DNA of 64,000 nt, from contig JAJZIJ010000002.1 in assembly GCA_021810625.1 (NCBI GenBank), forward strand, positions 24,368-88,367, given 5' to 3'. Positions 1-8,347 of the stretch are shown here, piece by piece. The translations under genes and the position numbers were made by a program. The stretch comes from Acidobacteriota bacterium (GTDB taxonomy: Bacteria; Acidobacteriota; Terriglobia; Terriglobales; Acidobacteriaceae). The notes below the pieces were generated by a model. That model was not told the DNA's origin. It did not search any database and saw nothing but the letters and a program-made list of their open reading frames with translations. Each line of letters opens with the position of its first letter. Positions within the stretch are counted from its first letter, which is position 1.

Positions 1-2
1 AA

Positions 3-290
3 CTTGGCACCTATCAACTGCGCTATGGAGACTGGCAGATGCTCTTCAACCAACTCGACAAGATCAACGCCGTCAGCAAGGCTGACATTCGCCGCGTTGC
101 CAATCAGATTTTTAAGGCCAGCAATCGCACCTACGCCATGATTGAGTTCCAACCTCCAACAGCGCCACCGCCTTTGCCCGCCTCGCAGCCAGCCGGGACT
201 TCGCAATCCACAACCAAGGCTCCGCAAGCCATTACCAAGGCTCCGCAAGCCATTACCAAGGCTTCGCAAGCCAATGGAGGAGCGCGCTAA
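3..290 (+). CDS. M16 family peptidase, C-terminal end (5' truncated by window)
   Basis: Only the last 95 codons or so are present; the frame is open from base 3 and stops at 288-290. The sequence around INAVSKADIRRVANQIFK matches the C-terminal helix typical of M16 (insulinase/PqqL-like) peptidases, where the last domain carries a 'V.ADV.RVA.K' signature. It ends in a Pro/Thr/Ala-rich tail made of three near-identical 7-residue repeats (TKAPQAI). The stop overlaps the ATG of the next M16 gene by one base, so the two are almost certainly co-translated as a subunit pair. Because the partner downstream lacks the HxxEH zinc motif, this subunit is the likely catalytic one, but its active site lies outside the window and cannot be checked. 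Confidence 0.8.
   Translation, partial: LGTYQLRYGDWQMLFNQLDKINAVSKADIRRVANQIFKASNRTYAMIEFQPPTAPPPLPASQPAGTSQSTTKAPQAITKAPQAITKASQANGGAR
213..275 (+). repeat. 21-bp tandem repeat, three copies, in the M16 tail
   Basis: A 21-bp unit (accaaggctccgcaagccat plus t) occurs three times head to tail at 213-233, 234-254 and 255-275, the last copy with a few changes. It keeps the reading frame and encodes the TKAPQAI repeats of the upstream M16 subunit. Confidence 0.9.
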
Positions 291-1807
291 TGTCGATTCG
301 CTCATACTCCTTCGCCTTCGCAACCACGTTGTTTGCCGGAGTCACGCTCATCGGACTTTCGTTGACTACCGCTTCCGCGCAAACGGCCTCGCCTGCGCCC
401 GCGCACGCCGCGCAACCACCCCAGCCCCAGCAAGCTCAGCCCTGGAAGAAGATTCCCATTCCGCCGCTGCCAGCCTTTCATCCAGAGCAGCCCCGGCGTA
501 TTGTGCTCGGCAACGGCATGACCATCTTTCTGGAAGAAGATCACGAGCTGCCCTTCATCGAAGGCTTTGTTCTGCTGCGCGGTGGGTCGAGCGACGAGCC
601 AGCGGCGAAGGCGGGCCTGATCGACCTGTATAGCGAGGCGTGGCGCACCAGCGGCACCGCGACCATGACTGGCGACCGGATGGACGACATTCTCGAAGCA
701 AAGGCCGCAAAGATCGAGACCGACGGCGACGACGAATCGACCTCGCTGTCGTGGTCGTGCCTCAAAGGAGACTTCGATTCGGTCTTCAGCATGGCCGTCG
801 ATCTGCTGCTGCATCCGCAATTCCGCGCCGACAAGCTCCAGCTTGCCCAGCAGCAGGAGGAGACCGGAATTATTCGCCGCAATGACAGCGCCAGTCGAAT
901 CGCGGAGCGTGAGGCGCTCAAGCTCGCCTACGGAAAAAATAATCCTTATGCGCGCCTGCCGGAGTTCTCCACCGTGGAAGCCGTCACGCTGGCCGATCTG
1001 AAAGATTGGCATCAACGAACGGCAACGCCCAACAATATGATTGTCGGCATCACCGGCGACTTCAACTCCGCAGAGATGGAGGCCAAGCTGCGCGCCGCCT
1101 TCGCTTCCCTGCCGCGTGGCGCAGCCTTTGCCTCCGCCAAGATCGCCTTCCCCGGCCCCACGCCCGGCGTGTACTTCGCGCAAAAAAGCGATGTGAACCA
1201 AAGCAATGTCTGGCTGGTGGGTCTGGGTACAGAGCGCAGCAATCCAGACTACTACGCGCTCAGCGTGATGAATGAAATCTTCAGTGGCGGCTTTGGCTCG
1301 CGGCTCTTTCAGTCCGTGCGGACGCGGCTCGGCCTTGCCTACTCCGTCTCCGGCTCTTATGGCGCGGACTATGACCATCCCGGAATTTTCTATGTGACTG
1401 CGGGAACAAAAAGCGCGAGCACGGTGCAGGCAACCCAGGCCATGCTGCAACAAGTCCGCGATTTGAAGACCGATCCGCCAACGGCAAGCGAACTACGCAA
1501 AGCAAAAGACGAGTTACTCAACTCCTACATCTTCCACTACGATTCCAAGGCAAAAATTCTGCGTGAGCAGGTCAATCTGGCCTTTTATAACTATCCACTG
1601 GATTTCATCGAGAAGTATCGCGCTGGCATTGAGAAGGTCACGGCTGCTGATGTAACCCGCGTCGCGCAGAAATATGTTGATGCCAACAAGCTGGCGATTC
1701 TTGTGGTTGGAAACGGAAAAGAATTCGGCACGCCCTTATCCAAGCTGGGGCCGGTGCAGTCGCTCGACATTACCATTCCCCTGCCCGCGCAGATGCAGGG
1801 GAAATGA
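290..1807 (+). CDS. M16 family peptidase, non-catalytic-type subunit, exported
   Basis: This 505-residue protein has an N-terminal signal peptide (hydrophobic stretch about residues 10-27, Ala-Ser-Ala-Gln cleavage region near 30) and the two-lobe M16 layout. In the first domain, where active M16 enzymes carry HxxEH, it reads AGLIDLYSEAW before a Ser-Gly-Thr, so both zinc histidines are missing. The second domain keeps the R/Y-type signature (RTRLGLAYSV, near residue 345) that active heterodimeric M16 enzymes need for substrate binding. This is the pattern of the non-catalytic partner of a paired periplasmic M16 protease. It starts one base inside the stop of the upstream M16 gene. The substrate is unknown. 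Confidence 0.88.
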   Translation: MSIRSYSFAFATTLFAGVTLIGLSLTTASAQTASPAPAHAAQPPQPQQAQPWKKIPIPPLPAFHPEQPRRIVLGNGMTIFLEEDHELPFIEGFVLLRGGSSDEPAAKAGLIDLYSEAWRTSGTATMTGDRMDDILEAKAAKIETDGDDESTSLSWSCLKGDFDSVFSMAVDLLLHPQFRADKLQLAQQQEETGIIRRNDSASRIAEREALKLAYGKNNPYARLPEFSTVEAVTLADLKDWHQRTATPNNMIVGITGDFNSAEMEAKLRAAFASLPRGAAFASAKIAFPGPTPGVYFAQKSDVNQSNVWLVGLGTERSNPDYYALSVMNEIFSGGFGSRLFQSVRTRLGLAYSVSGSYGADYDHPGIFYVTAGTKSASTVQATQAMLQQVRDLKTDPPTASELRKAKDELLNSYIFHYDSKAKILREQVNLAFYNYPLDFIEKYRAGIEKVTAADVTRVAQKYVDANKLAILVVGNGKEFGTPLSKLGPVQSLDITIPLPAQMQGK

Positions 1808-1813
1808 TGGTTC

Positions 1814-1853
1814 TGTAGATGGTCAAGAGGGTGTACCTCTTTCGAGGGAAGAT
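1814..1853. mobile_element. Relic of an insertion-sequence end (IS481-like), copy 1
   Basis: The 17 bases TGTAGATGGTCAAGAGG and the following fold-back (AGAGG...CCTCT, then a second CCTC/GAGG-like arm) recur at 13675-13714. They resemble, with one mismatch over the first 17 bases, the segment from 63881 that immediately follows the stop codon of an IS481-type transposase. IS481-family ends begin with TGT, so this looks like a solitary IS terminus. No transposase sequence accompanies it. Confidence 0.45.
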
Positions 1854-1990
1854 TGGATGGGCCTCGGAGAGCGGGCGGGACAAAAGGCGACGCGATAACC
1901 CCGCATCTTGGAAATAGATACAACCTATTTCCACTTTCGCGCCTCCCCTACGACTGTTCTTTCTTCTCTTTATGAGAGGAACAACGTATT

Positions 1991-2038
1991 GAAAGATCAC
2001 AGGTGCCCCATTCAAGCCTTGTTTTGGCTTGAGTGGGG
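1991..2038. repeat. Palindromic intergenic repeat (CAAGCC hairpin), copy 1
   Basis: The arms 2006-2018 (ccccattcaagcc) and 2026-2038 (ggcttgagtgggg) pair over 13 bases with one G.T wobble around a 7-base loop. The preceding AGATCACAGGT is shared with the copy at 13711-13755. Other copies are at 12503-12533 and 13634-13664. It sits between convergent genes (M16 and trxA) and could act as a bidirectional terminator, but its recurrence points to a dispersed repeat family. Confidence 0.75.
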
Positions 2039-2088
2039 GAGAAGAATCTGAGGCACTCGGCACCGGGCCAGATTGGTCCAGAAATTTC

Positions 2089-2421
2089 TTAAACGACCAC
2101 TTTGTTCAACGATTTGCTGATCGTATCCTTTGGGACAAAGCCCACGATCTGCTCTGCGACCTTGCCGCCTTTGAAGATCAGCAGCGCGGGAATGCCACGG
2201 ATGCCATAGCGCATCGGTGTGGCGGCATTGCTGTCCACGTCCATCTTCATCACCTTGAGCTTGCCCTGATACTCCTGGGCAATCTCATCCACAATGGGAG
2301 CCAGCGCGCGACACGGGCCACACCACGCCGCCCAGAAATCCACCAGAACGGGCTGGGCCGACTGCAAAACCTCTGCCTCAAATGTTGCATCGCTTACTTC
2401 GTGTACTGCCAGTCCTGCCAT
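2089..2421 (-). CDS. trxA: Thioredoxin
   Basis: This 110-residue protein has the full thioredoxin fold length and the active site WCGPC at residues 33-37, with the cis-proline at 78 (GIRGIPAL). It reduces protein disulfides in the cytoplasm and is itself recycled by thioredoxin reductase, which is not in the window. A strong ribosome-binding site, AGGAGGAG, lies just upstream of the ATG at 2421. It stands alone between the intergenic repeat and thrB. No signal peptide is visible, which argues against a periplasmic thioredoxin. Confidence 0.95.
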   Translation of the reverse strand: MAGLAVHEVSDATFEAEVLQSAQPVLVDFWAAWCGPCRALAPIVDEIAQEYQGKLKVMKMDVDSNAATPMRYGIRGIPALLIFKGGKVAEQIVGFVPKDTISKSLNKVVV

Positions 2422-2548
2422 GAAAACTCCTCCTGGGAAAATTGGTGAGGGTTGAAGATGCGCCCTTCCCTGCTACGACTCTCCAGCATACTAGATGCGG
2501 CGCATGAACGATTGGTCGCAGAAAACGCGAACCCTGCGCGCCCTTTGT

Positions 2549-3472
2549 CTATACCGCCGCGCATTTCTCAAATTCGCACTCCATGATCTCCACCGTATCC
2601 GCATCCGCGACCCGTTCACGAATGACGGCCTGCAACTGAGCGCGATCAGCCACGCTCTCCACGACCACGAGAACGGCTGGGCCTGCGCCGCTCAAGGCCA
2701 CGCCAAGGACGCCGTGGCTGCCAGCCAGCGGAGTAAGGATGGAGAGTAGCGGACACATCTCCGCGCGATAAGGCTGATGCAAACGATCCTGCATCGCCAC
2801 TTGCAGCAGGTCGCCGCGTTCCTGCGCAAAGGCGGCCACCAGCAGCGAGGCGCATTGCACGTTGGCTCGCGCATCCTGGCGCGAATACATCTCCGGCAAC
2901 ACCCGGCGGGAGACCGAGGTCGCCAATGGTTTGGACGGCAGCACAATCACCACCGACCATGCCGATGGAATTGGAAATTGAACAGCGTGGACTTGCATGG
3001 ACGCGCCCTCGCCGACCATTGCGGCAACGGTCATGCCGCCCAGCCAACACGCGGCGGCATTGTCGGGATGTCCCTCCAGCACACAGGCGGTGTTCAGAAT
3101 TTGATCGCGGCTCCATCCCAGTTCGCCGAAGTGTACCGCCAGCGCAATCCCCGCCAGCCGCGCCGCTGCCGAGGAGCCACAGCCCATTCCAAAGGGAATT
3201 TCATTATGAACCTTCAAATGCAGCGGCAGAACTTTGCGCCCATTCTCCTGCAACGTCTGCGAATAAATTTGCAACAGCAGATTGTTTTCAATCTGGCTGC
3301 AAGCCTCCGCATTGCGGCCCGTGGCGTCAATGGAAAAGCTGTCCGCCTGCGTTGCCGTTATATCCAAATGCAGATTCAACGCAATCGCGGCGGTATCAAA
3401 GGCCGGCCCAAGATTCGCCGAGGTTGCAGGCAGGCGCAGATGCAGGCTCCGTTTGCTCATCCGTTCGCTCAT
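2549..3472 (-). CDS. thrB: Homoserine kinase
   Basis: This 307-residue protein is a GHMP-family kinase that phosphorylates L-homoserine with ATP, the step before threonine synthase. The ATP-binding motif PFGMGCGSSAAA is at residues 93-104, and the N-terminal strand LRLPATSANLGPAFD is typical of homoserine kinases. The ATG at 3472 overlaps the thrC stop in an ATGA arrangement, so thrB is translated directly after thrC. A second in-frame Met four codons downstream is possible as the start. The length fits bacterial ThrB. Confidence 0.94.
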   Translation of the reverse strand: MSERMSKRSLHLRLPATSANLGPAFDTAAIALNLHLDITATQADSFSIDATGRNAEACSQIENNLLLQIYSQTLQENGRKVLPLHLKVHNEIPFGMGCGSSAAARLAGIALAVHFGELGWSRDQILNTACVLEGHPDNAAACWLGGMTVAAMVGEGASMQVHAVQFPIPSAWSVVIVLPSKPLATSVSRRVLPEMYSRQDARANVQCASLLVAAFAQERGDLLQVAMQDRLHQPYRAEMCPLLSILTPLAGSHGVLGVALSGAGPAVLVVVESVADRAQLQAVIRERVADADTVEIMECEFEKCAAV

Positions 3473-4848
3473 TTGCGCTCCGTCGCTTCCAGTTGGCGCA
3501 GCACGGCATCGGAGCTTGGCTCCAACAACACCGGCGGCTTGGCCAATTTCCGCAGCGATTCTTTCTCTGATGCGTTCAGCGCCGCAGTTTCCGTTTCTGT
3601 CAGTAATGTCCCGCGATGGAAATCAATCGTGTACTCCGGGTCTTTCAACGTGTGCCCGGTCAGCACCAGCACCACAGACTCCTCGCGCCGCACTTTGCCC
3701 TGCGCGCAGAGCTTCTTCAACCCGGCATAGGTCACGGCGGAAGCTGGCTCACAGCCGATCCCTTCGGCTCCGATCTCCGCTTTGGCGATGGCAATCTCCT
3801 GCTCGCTCACCTGCTCGCAATATCCGCCCGTTTCCTGAATCGCGCGCGCAGTCTTGCGCCACGATGCAGGATTGCCGATGCGAATCGCCGTGGCCCGCGT
3901 ATTGGCCTGCACCGGCTCCAGCCGCTCGCCGTTGTATTTCAGCAGGCTGGTGTAGAGAGGATTTGCGCCCTCGGCCTGGATCACGCTGATACGTGGGATG
4001 CGATCCGTCAGGCCCAGCGCGCGCATCTCGTGGAATCCCTTGCCCAGCGCTGCGCCATTGGCCAGATTTCCTCCCGGAACAATGATGTGGTCGGGAACCT
4101 GCCAGCCCATCTGCTCGGCAATCTCCAGCGCAGGCGTCTTTTGGCCCTCCAGCCGATAGGGGTTGACCGAGTTCAACAGATAGACCGGAGCGCGCTCAAC
4201 AATCTCCGCCAGCACACGCACGCAGCCGTCGAAGTCTGTTTTCAACTGGCAGGTCAACGCGCCATAATCAACCGACTGCGCCAGCTTGCCCCAGGCCACC
4301 TTGCCATCGGGAATCAGCACCAGCGCGCGCATTCCTGCGCGAGCCGCATACGCGGCCATTGCGGCGGAGGTGTTTCCCGTGGACGCGCACGCCACCCAGG
4401 GAAATTTTTTCTCATGCGCGACAGAAAGCGCTGCGGTCATGCCCGTGTCTTTGAATGATCCGGTGGGATTCATCCCTTGATGTTTGGCATGGAGGCTATC
4501 CAACCCCACGCGCTGAGCGCATTGCGGCATCGCATACAGCGGGGTGTTTCCCTCGCGCAGCGTCACGGCGCGCTCTGGATCGTCGAGAAACGGAAGCAGC
4601 TCGCGAAAGCGCCATACACCGCTCTGATTCAGTATTGCGGCGGAGAGCCTGCGCTCGGCCCACAAGGCGCGCAGCGCGGGCGCATTGGGCCGTTGCGATC
4701 CATCTCCCTCGCCGTCCAACTCCCAGCTCGGATAGATGACCTCGAATAATTCTTTGCATTGGAGACAGCGAAACCCAGCGGACATACCCTCTCCGCTGGT
4801 GACGATACCGCAGCCAATACAACGCAACTGATGCAATTTTTGTGCCAT
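3469..4848 (-). CDS. thrC: Threonine synthase with N-terminal zinc ribbon
   Basis: This 459-residue PLP enzyme converts O-phosphohomoserine to threonine. The PLP lysine is K133 in PTGSFKDTGM, and the glycine-rich phosphate loop (ASTGNTSAAMA) follows. Residues 10-31 carry two CxxC pairs (C10/C13 and C28/C31) forming a small zinc ribbon, a feature of one threonine synthase subgroup. The frame stays open far upstream, but that part would overlap modA on the other strand. I chose the ATG at 4848 because MAQKLHQLRC begins the zinc ribbon and an AGAAAG-type ribosome-binding site precedes it. It forms an operon with thrB (4-base overlap). Confidence 0.95.
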   Translation of the reverse strand: MAQKLHQLRCIGCGIVTSGEGMSAGFRCLQCKELFEVIYPSWELDGEGDGSQRPNAPALRALWAERRLSAAILNQSGVWRFRELLPFLDDPERAVTLREGNTPLYAMPQCAQRVGLDSLHAKHQGMNPTGSFKDTGMTAALSVAHEKKFPWVACASTGNTSAAMAAYAARAGMRALVLIPDGKVAWGKLAQSVDYGALTCQLKTDFDGCVRVLAEIVERAPVYLLNSVNPYRLEGQKTPALEIAEQMGWQVPDHIIVPGGNLANGAALGKGFHEMRALGLTDRIPRISVIQAEGANPLYTSLLKYNGERLEPVQANTRATAIRIGNPASWRKTARAIQETGGYCEQVSEQEIAIAKAEIGAEGIGCEPASAVTYAGLKKLCAQGKVRREESVVLVLTGHTLKDPEYTIDFHRGTLLTETETAALNASEKESLRKLAKPPVLLEPSSDAVLRQLEATERK

Positions 4849-4972
4849 GCTTCTTTCTAGCCTATCAGGTGCGCCGCGCAGATTGGCGATCTCTTCATAG
4901 GAGCAGATTCCCATTCTAATCTGTATAAATTCGCAGGTGGAAACATCGCATCGTCTTGCATATATTTGTCCT

Positions 4973-5782
4973 ATGCCGAAACTCCATACACGGCGCTGGG
5001 CATGCTTGTCCGTGCTTAAACACAGAGAGGTTGTATCCGCCTGCCTGTTTCTGCTGCTGACCTGCGGCTTTGTTGCCGCGCAGACCCCGCTGCGCATCGC
5101 CGCCGCCGCCGATCTGCAACCAGTGCTTCCTGCTTTGATTTCCGTTTTTGAAAAAAACAGTGGCATACACGTCGCCGTCTCCTATGCTTCGTCCGCAACG
5201 TTGGCCGCGCAGATTCTCAGTGGCGCTCCCTTCGATCTTTTCCTCGCGGCGGATACATCGTTTCCGCAGAAAGTCATCGCAGGTGGGCGCGCCGAGGAGT
5301 CTGCGCCCGTCATGTATGCGCGAGGAACGTTGGTGCTTTGGGCGCGCAAGGATGCGTTGCATGGCGCCCCGCTGACCGTACAATTTTTATCCGATCCAAA
5401 GGTTACGCGCATCGCCATCGCCAATCCTGCCCACGCGCCCTATGGACGCGCCGCCATCGCGACGCTGCACGGGTTGGGAGTGTATGACGCGCTGCAAAAC
5501 AAGCTGGTCTACGCGGAAAATATCGCCCAGGCCGCGCAGTATGCCGCCTCTGGCAACGCGCAGTGCGGGTTAATCTCGCAGACCCTGGCCGAGAGCGCCG
5601 CACTCCGCGCCAGTGGCGCATATATTGCGATTCCAGCATCGGACTATCCGCCCATCGAACAAGGGGCTGTGCTTATCAAGGGCGCGCAGCAATCTGTCGC
5701 CGCGCAAAAATTTCTACAGTGGATATTGTCATCGCAGGGCCAGAGCTTGCTCGCCGCCGGTGGACTGATGCGCGCGCAATAA
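4973..5782 (+). CDS. modA: Molybdate ABC transporter, periplasmic binding protein
   Basis: This 269-residue exported protein starts with a basic region and a hydrophobic signal segment ending near CGFVAAQ. The mature part opens with LRIAAAADLQPVLPAL, the characteristic ModA start, and contains the YASSATLAAQI and GAPFDLFLAAD segments that bind the oxyanion. It captures molybdate (or tungstate) in the periplasm for ModB and ModC. An upstream in-frame ATG at 4937 would add 12 residues before the signal peptide and is less likely. It is divergent from thrC with about 124 bp between starts, and first of a three-gene modABC operon. Confidence 0.93.
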   Translation: MPKLHTRRWACLSVLKHREVVSACLFLLLTCGFVAAQTPLRIAAAADLQPVLPALISVFEKNSGIHVAVSYASSATLAAQILSGAPFDLFLAADTSFPQKVIAGGRAEESAPVMYARGTLVLWARKDALHGAPLTVQFLSDPKVTRIAIANPAHAPYGRAAIATLHGLGVYDALQNKLVYAENIAQAAQYAASGNAQCGLISQTLAESAALRASGAYIAIPASDYPPIEQGAVLIKGAQQSVAAQKFLQWILSSQGQSLLAAGGLMRAQ

Positions 5783-5802
5783 AAATCCTGGGAGAGTGGA
5801 TC

Positions 5803-6465
5803 ATGGACATCGCCGCGCTGCTGCTCACGCTTCGTCTGGCTACTGTCACCATGCTGGTGCTCGTTTTGTTGGCGCTGCCGCTGGCCTACTGGCTCGCGCA
5901 TACGCGATGGCGCGGCAAAATCTTCATTGAGGCATTCGTCGCGCTGCCCATTGTTCTGCCGCCGACGGTGATCGGCTTTTATCTTCTGGTTATGCTCGGC
6001 CCGCAGACGGCCTTTGGCCGCGTGGTCACGCATCTGCTCGGACATCCGCTGGCATTTTCATTTTCCGGGTTGGTCGTTGGCTCGGTCATCTATAGTTTGC
6101 CCTTTGCCGTGCAGCCAATGGTGGCAGGTTTTGCCGCCATCGATCCCGCGCTGCTCGAAGCTGCCGCCGTGCTGGGCAGTGGCCGATGGGACACGTTGCG
6201 CCGCGTGGTATTGCCTCTCTCGCGTGGGTCGATCCTGGCCGCCGCCGTGCTCACCTTTGCGCATACTGTGGGCGAGTTTGGCGTGGTTCTAATGATTGGC
6301 GGCAATCTTCCCGGCGTAACGCGCACGCTCTCCATCGCGCTTTACGATCAGGTGCAGGATTTTTCCTACGCGCAGGCCAATCGTACCGCGTGGCTGCTGT
6401 TGGTCGTTTCTTTCGCGGCGCTCACATTGCTCTATACCCAGAGAAGGACGCGTCGCCTTGTCTGA
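5803..6465 (+). CDS. modB: Molybdate ABC transporter permease
   Basis: This 220-residue inner-membrane protein has about five hydrophobic helices and the EAA loop near residue 130 (EAAAVLGSGRWDTLRRVVLP), which contacts the ATPase. It forms the membrane channel for molybdate with ModA and ModC. The ATG at 5803 is preceded by GGAGAG; longer in-frame starts would run back into modA. The length is normal for ModB. It overlaps the TTG start of modC by a few bases. Confidence 0.93.
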   Translation: MDIAALLLTLRLATVTMLVLVLLALPLAYWLAHTRWRGKIFIEAFVALPIVLPPTVIGFYLLVMLGPQTAFGRVVTHLLGHPLAFSFSGLVVGSVIYSLPFAVQPMVAGFAAIDPALLEAAAVLGSGRWDTLRRVVLPLSRGSILAAAVLTFAHTVGEFGVVLMIGGNLPGVTRTLSIALYDQVQDFSYAQANRTAWLLLVVSFAALTLLYTQRRTRRLV

Positions 6466-7240
6466 TTCGCAATCATCGTTGCCCGCTGCCAATCCCTGGC
6501 TCACGCTCCAGATCGACCATGCCTTTGCGCCCTTCCGTCTACAGGTACAGCTTGCCCTCCATGCGCCGTGGACGGTACTCTTTGGCCCCTCCGGCTCCGG
6601 CAAGACGACGATCCTTCGCGCCCTCGCTGGTCTCTTTTCGCCCGATGTCGGAAGCCTCCAGCTTCAAGGTGAAACGATCTTTGCTCGCGCAGCCAACAAG
6701 CCGTGCGCCATCAATCTTTCGCCGCAGGCACGCCGCATCGGGCTGGTTACGCAGACTCCGGCGCTCTTTCCGCATTACACCGCTGCGGAGAATATCGCTT
6801 TCGCGCTGCGTGGATTTTCCTCCGCCGAGCGCAACAAAAAAATTCAGGCATTGCTACAGATTTTTGGAGCGGAATCCCTTCGCGACCGACTGCCGCATCA
6901 GCTCTCTGGCGGGCAGCAACAGCGCATTGCGTTGGCGCGTACCCTGGCTGCTGCGCCGCGCCTGCTGCTGTTGGATGAACCCTTCTCCGCGATGGATCGC
7001 GCGGCTCGGCTGGAAATCTTGAACAATTTGCGGCAGTGGGTGCAACAACGCGCCGTGCCCGTCTTGATGGTCACGCACGATTTGGCCGAGGCCTTCACCG
7101 CCAGCGAGGAGGTTGTTGTGCTTGAAGATGGTCGCGCCGTCGCGCAGGGCCGAGCGGAGATTGTGCTACGCAAAGCGCGGGCGCAGTTGCTACAGGAATT
7201 GGGAGTCACTCCGAACGCCGCTCACTCGCCGGAGAGATAG
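6458..7240 (+). CDS. modC: Molybdate ABC transporter ATPase (short form without Mop/TOBE domain)
   Basis: This 260-residue ATPase has Walker A GPSGSGKT (43-50), signature LSGGQ (149-153), Walker B LLLLDE (169-174) and the H-loop (VTHD). Translation probably starts at TTG 6458, inside the end of modB, with GAGAAGGA upstream. The classical ModC is about 350 residues because of a C-terminal Mop/TOBE regulatory domain; here the protein ends right after the ATPase core, so molybdate trans-inhibition through that domain is absent. The last 19 bases overlap the end of the convergent murB. Its place after modAB makes a molybdate role much likelier than sulfate. Confidence 0.92.
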   Translation: MSDSQSSLPAANPWLTLQIDHAFAPFRLQVQLALHAPWTVLFGPSGSGKTTILRALAGLFSPDVGSLQLQGETIFARAANKPCAINLSPQARRIGLVTQTPALFPHYTAAENIAFALRGFSSAERNKKIQALLQIFGAESLRDRLPHQLSGGQQQRIALARTLAAAPRLLLLDEPFSAMDRAARLEILNNLRQWVQQRAVPVLMVTHDLAEAFTASEEVVVLEDGRAVAQGRAEIVLRKARAQLLQELGVTPNAAHSPER

Positions 7241-8289
7241 ACTGGCTCCTGCTCCAGCACAATGCCGAACCTGGCTGTGACACGCGCGCGAATTGCGTCG
7301 CGCAGCGCGAGAAGATTCGCCGCCGTTGCGCCACCGCGATTGACGAGCGCCAGCGTATGTCGGCTGGAGATACCCACAGTATCGCCGACGGCATCGACCG
7401 TCGCGCCTTTGGAAAATCCTGCCTGCTCGATCAGCCACGCTGCCGGAATTTTTACAAACCCCGCGCCCATTGTGCCCGCGCCTGCGGGATAGTGCGGGAT
7501 GCCATCGAATTTTTCGGCGAGTTGCGCGAACTGCGCCGCCGCAAGCACAGGATTCTTAAAAAATGATCCAGCGCTGCGGCAATCAGGATCGCCCTCAACC
7601 AGCAGCATTCCTTTGCGATGGCGAATCTCGCGCACGGCCTCGCGCACCGCAGCCAATGTCAGCGCCGATGTTTCATACTGCGAAAATCTCTGCGCCAGGT
7701 CTTTGTAGGTCAGCAGCGGCGCGCCACCACGCCGTAGTCGGTACGTCACTTCGCTCACAATGTAGCGTTGTCGCGCCGTCGTGTTGAACAGGCTGCTGCG
7801 ATAGGCAAACTCACAAGCGGCGTTATCGAACTCCACCCATTGCAGTGTCGTCCGATCCAGCGCCCTCACGCGCTGGATGGTCGAGGAAACCTCCTGCCCA
7901 TACGCGCCCACGTTCTGCACCGGCGTTCCGCCCACCGTGCCGGGGATGCCAGACAAACACTCCACCCCGGCGCAATTTGCAGCCACGGTTGAGGCAACAA
8001 AGCTGTCCCACTCTTCGCCTGCGGCTACGGTAAAGATGGTGTCCGTTCCATCCTCTTCGCGGCGTAGGCCACGCAGCGCGATGTGCAGGACAAGGCCGGG
8101 AAATCCCGCATCGGCCACCAGCAGATTGCTGCCGCCGCCCAGCACAAAGAGCGGCAGGTTGCGGCTGCGGGCAAACTCGACGGCTTCGACAATGTCGGCC
8201 TCGCTCCTGGCCTCGGCAAACCAACGCGCCGGGCCGCCAATGTCCAGCGTTGTGTATCCAGCCAGCGCGATATTTTCCTGCATCTCCAC
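7222..8289 (-). CDS. murB: UDP-N-acetylenolpyruvoylglucosamine reductase
   Basis: This 355-residue FAD enzyme reduces UDP-GlcNAc-enolpyruvate to UDP-MurNAc in cytoplasmic peptidoglycan synthesis. The FAD-binding motif GGGSNLL is at 51-57, the type-I-specific YRSS loop at 163-166, and the catalytic serine lies in GSFFKNP (241-247). The length and the Y-loop put it in the E. coli-like type I class. It converges on modC with a 19-base overlap. The start MEMQENIAL has an alternative at the second Met two codons downstream. Confidence 0.94.
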   Translation of the reverse strand: MEMQENIALAGYTTLDIGGPARWFAEARSEADIVEAVEFARSRNLPLFVLGGGSNLLVADAGFPGLVLHIALRGLRREEDGTDTIFTVAAGEEWDSFVASTVAANCAGVECLSGIPGTVGGTPVQNVGAYGQEVSSTIQRVRALDRTTLQWVEFDNAACEFAYRSSLFNTTARQRYIVSEVTYRLRRGGAPLLTYKDLAQRFSQYETSALTLAAVREAVREIRHRKGMLLVEGDPDCRSAGSFFKNPVLAAAQFAQLAEKFDGIPHYPAGAGTMGAGFVKIPAAWLIEQAGFSKGATVDAVGDTVGISSRHTLALVNRGGATAANLLALRDAIRARVTARFGIVLEQEPVYLSGE

Positions 8290-8347
8290 CGCTTCAGCCT
8301 ACATCAATTGCCGCAAAAGATTGAATGAGTGTTCGTGACCTGTTCGG

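Noticed and set aside
1..25. A TGGCAC...TGC string resembling a sigma-54 promoter
   Set aside because: It lies inside the coding region of the truncated M16 gene, the spacing is imperfect, and such matches are expected by chance.
3..290. Treating the first frame as a complete small protein from the ATG at 39
   Set aside because: The frame is open to the window edge and the residues before the Met continue the M16 C-terminal domain.
5148..5166. Extended thrC start at 5166
   Set aside because: The extension overlaps modA on the opposite strand and has no threonine-synthase likeness; ATG 4848 starts the zinc ribbon and has a ribosome-binding site.
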